NCBI RefSeq assembly: GCF_900188235.1 | Contig: NZ_FZNT01000004.1 | Coordinates: 124,001-188,000, forward strand | Length of the DNA: 64,000 nt | Reading direction: 5' to 3' | From: Lutibacter agarilyticus | Lineage (GTDB): Bacteria; Bacteroidota; Bacteroidia; Flavobacteriales; Flavobacteriaceae | In this document: positions 63,239 to 64,000 of the stretch, in pieces | How the letters are laid out: every line of letters starts with the position of its first letter | Position numbering within the stretch: position 1 is the first letter of the stretch | Program-made: the position numbers and the translations under genes | Notes under the pieces: generated by a model | Database searches by the model: none | The model's input: only the letters and a program-made list of their open reading frames with translations | What the model was told of the DNA's origin: nothing

Positions 63239-64000
63239 CTAATTGATATCGTCTAATAATAATATCTGCTCATCATTTTTAAATTTCAAAAAATCTGGCA
63301 ATGATGGATGTCCTTTGTATGGCACATAAAAATGAGTGGTATCATGATTACGCCAAACCATTACATATGATATTTTTTTAATAAGTTCTTTTTGCTTAAG
63401 TATTGGTAACAACTCTTGAGAGTACCAATTTTGATGTTCCAATTTATCAAATCCAGTTTCGGTAAACGCTGCTAGTTTACTTTTCTTCTCTGCAACATTT
63501 GCAACAATTTCTAATTTATTAACTGCCGCATCTAACCCTTCGCCTCCAGGCTGAAAATCGTAATAATTATCCATTGCCATAATATCTACATAAGCATCAC
63601 CTGGATACCATTTTAAATATTCTTCTTCAGAATGAAACTGCCTATCTGGAGAATATGCAATTAAAAGATTGTTTAAACCTTTTTCATTTCTTAAATAATT
63701 CACAGTAAATTGAAACAGTTTTTTATATTGTTCATTATCACAAAAATCTTCACCCCACCAAAACCAATTGCCATTCATTTCGTGCCAAGGTCTAAAAATG
63801 ATTGGAACTAAACTTCCATCTGTTCTTTTTAAACCTCTTAGAAAAGCACTAAAAAGATCCAATTTATAAATCAATTCTTGGTGATTTTCACCTCCAGGAA
63901 TTAACGTATTTACCATGTCAATTTCTTTAAACCAAGAGTTTATACTATCATTTAAAAAGGAAGGGTGCCAACTAATGGTATTTATTGCCCCAATTGAGTC
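63239..64000 (-). CDS. GH26 beta-mannanase, partial (N-terminus beyond window)
   Basis: The frame is open to the right edge, giving 253 residues. The acid/base Glu is in IIFRPWHEMNGNWFWWG and the nucleophile Glu in AAFTETGFDKLEHQN, both hallmarks of GH26. AYSPDRQFHSEEEYLKWYPG and YVMVWRNHD are typical as well. GH26 enzymes cut beta-1,4-mannan and often release mannobiose, the input of the epimerase/phosphorylase pair downstream. Signal peptide and gene start are outside the window. Confidence 0.9.
   Translation of the reverse strand, partial: DSIGAINTISWHPSFLNDSINSWFKEIDMVNTLIPGGENHQELIYKLDLFSAFLRGLKRTDGSLVPIIFRPWHEMNGNWFWWGEDFCDNEQYKKLFQFTVNYLRNEKGLNNLLIAYSPDRQFHSEEEYLKWYPGDAYVDIMAMDNYYDFQPGGEGLDAAVNKLEIVANVAEKKSKLAAFTETGFDKLEHQNWYSQELLPILKQKELIKKISYVMVWRNHDTTHFYVPYKGHPSLPDFLKFKNDEQILLLDDIN

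Overview
The window is AT-rich chromosomal DNA from a member of the Bacteroidota, most likely a marine or polysaccharide-degrading Flavobacteriaceae. The evidence is the protein families (PpiC lipoproteins, START-like domain protein, HU, YqgE, GPH and FucP-type sugar carriers), lipoprotein signals ending in SC or AC, and promoters that fit the TTG/TTTG...TAnnTTTG pattern of this phylum. Species cannot be named from the sequence alone.

Region 1 (1-8760) is core chromosome: two PpiC-type periplasmic folding factors (one cut by the window edge), a DUF493 protein, an AAA ATPase, recQ and fmt in one tight run, an HU gene with a clear promoter and terminator, yqgE, a class IV aminotransferase, a START-like protein and a tRNA-Met(CAT).

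Region 2 (8716-43301) is a genomic island of about 34.5 kb inserted in the 3' half of that tRNA. It is bounded by a 46-bp perfect direct repeat (attL 8716-8761, attR 43256-43301) and carries a tyrosine integrase next to the intact tRNA. Inside, from left to right: integrase and an unknown partner; two G-rich/C-rich short-repeat tracts; a lesion-bypass cassette (Y-family polymerase, short DnaE-type polymerase, XRE regulator, SRAP/HMCES protein); a decaying methyltransferase and a decaying, deleted sbcCD pair; a Gabija system (gajA, gajB); a type I restriction-modification operon whose hsdS and hsdR are separated by five extra genes (candidate PD-(D/E)XK protein, membrane protein, 5'-nucleotidase, GIY-YIG nuclease, PD-(D/E)XK nuclease); a WYL regulator with a frameshifted PD-(D/E)XK nuclease and a small FtsZ-like protein that share a conserved operator; a four-gene operon of three dynamin-like GTPases plus a membrane coiled-coil protein; and a small HNH-nuclease pair. 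It is a defence and DNA-repair island; I see no conjugation genes.

Region 3 (43302-45315) is the scar of a second related element: a second integrase of the same family, also starting directly behind a terminator hairpin, cut by an IS3-family insertion sequence whose own orfB carries a nonsense codon.

Region 4 (45672-64000, all minus strand) is a 13-gene run for beta-mannan use: GH26 and GH5 enzymes, GH2 beta-mannosidase, mannobiose 2-epimerase plus GH130 mannosylglucose phosphorylase (the epimerise-then-phosphorolyse route), two sugar carriers, mannose-6-phosphate isomerase, a second AGE-family lipoprotein, an aldo/keto reductase, a sulfatase and a metallo-beta-lactamase-fold protein. SusC/SusD and a regulator are not in the window. 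The sulfatase suggests a modified, possibly sulfated, mannan.

The most promising undescribed material is the WYL/FtsZ-like/nuclease module (two genes sharing an operator with identical promoter spacing), the three-dynamin operon, and the five-gene insertion inside the type I restriction operon. Functions there are inferred from motifs and neighbourhood only.
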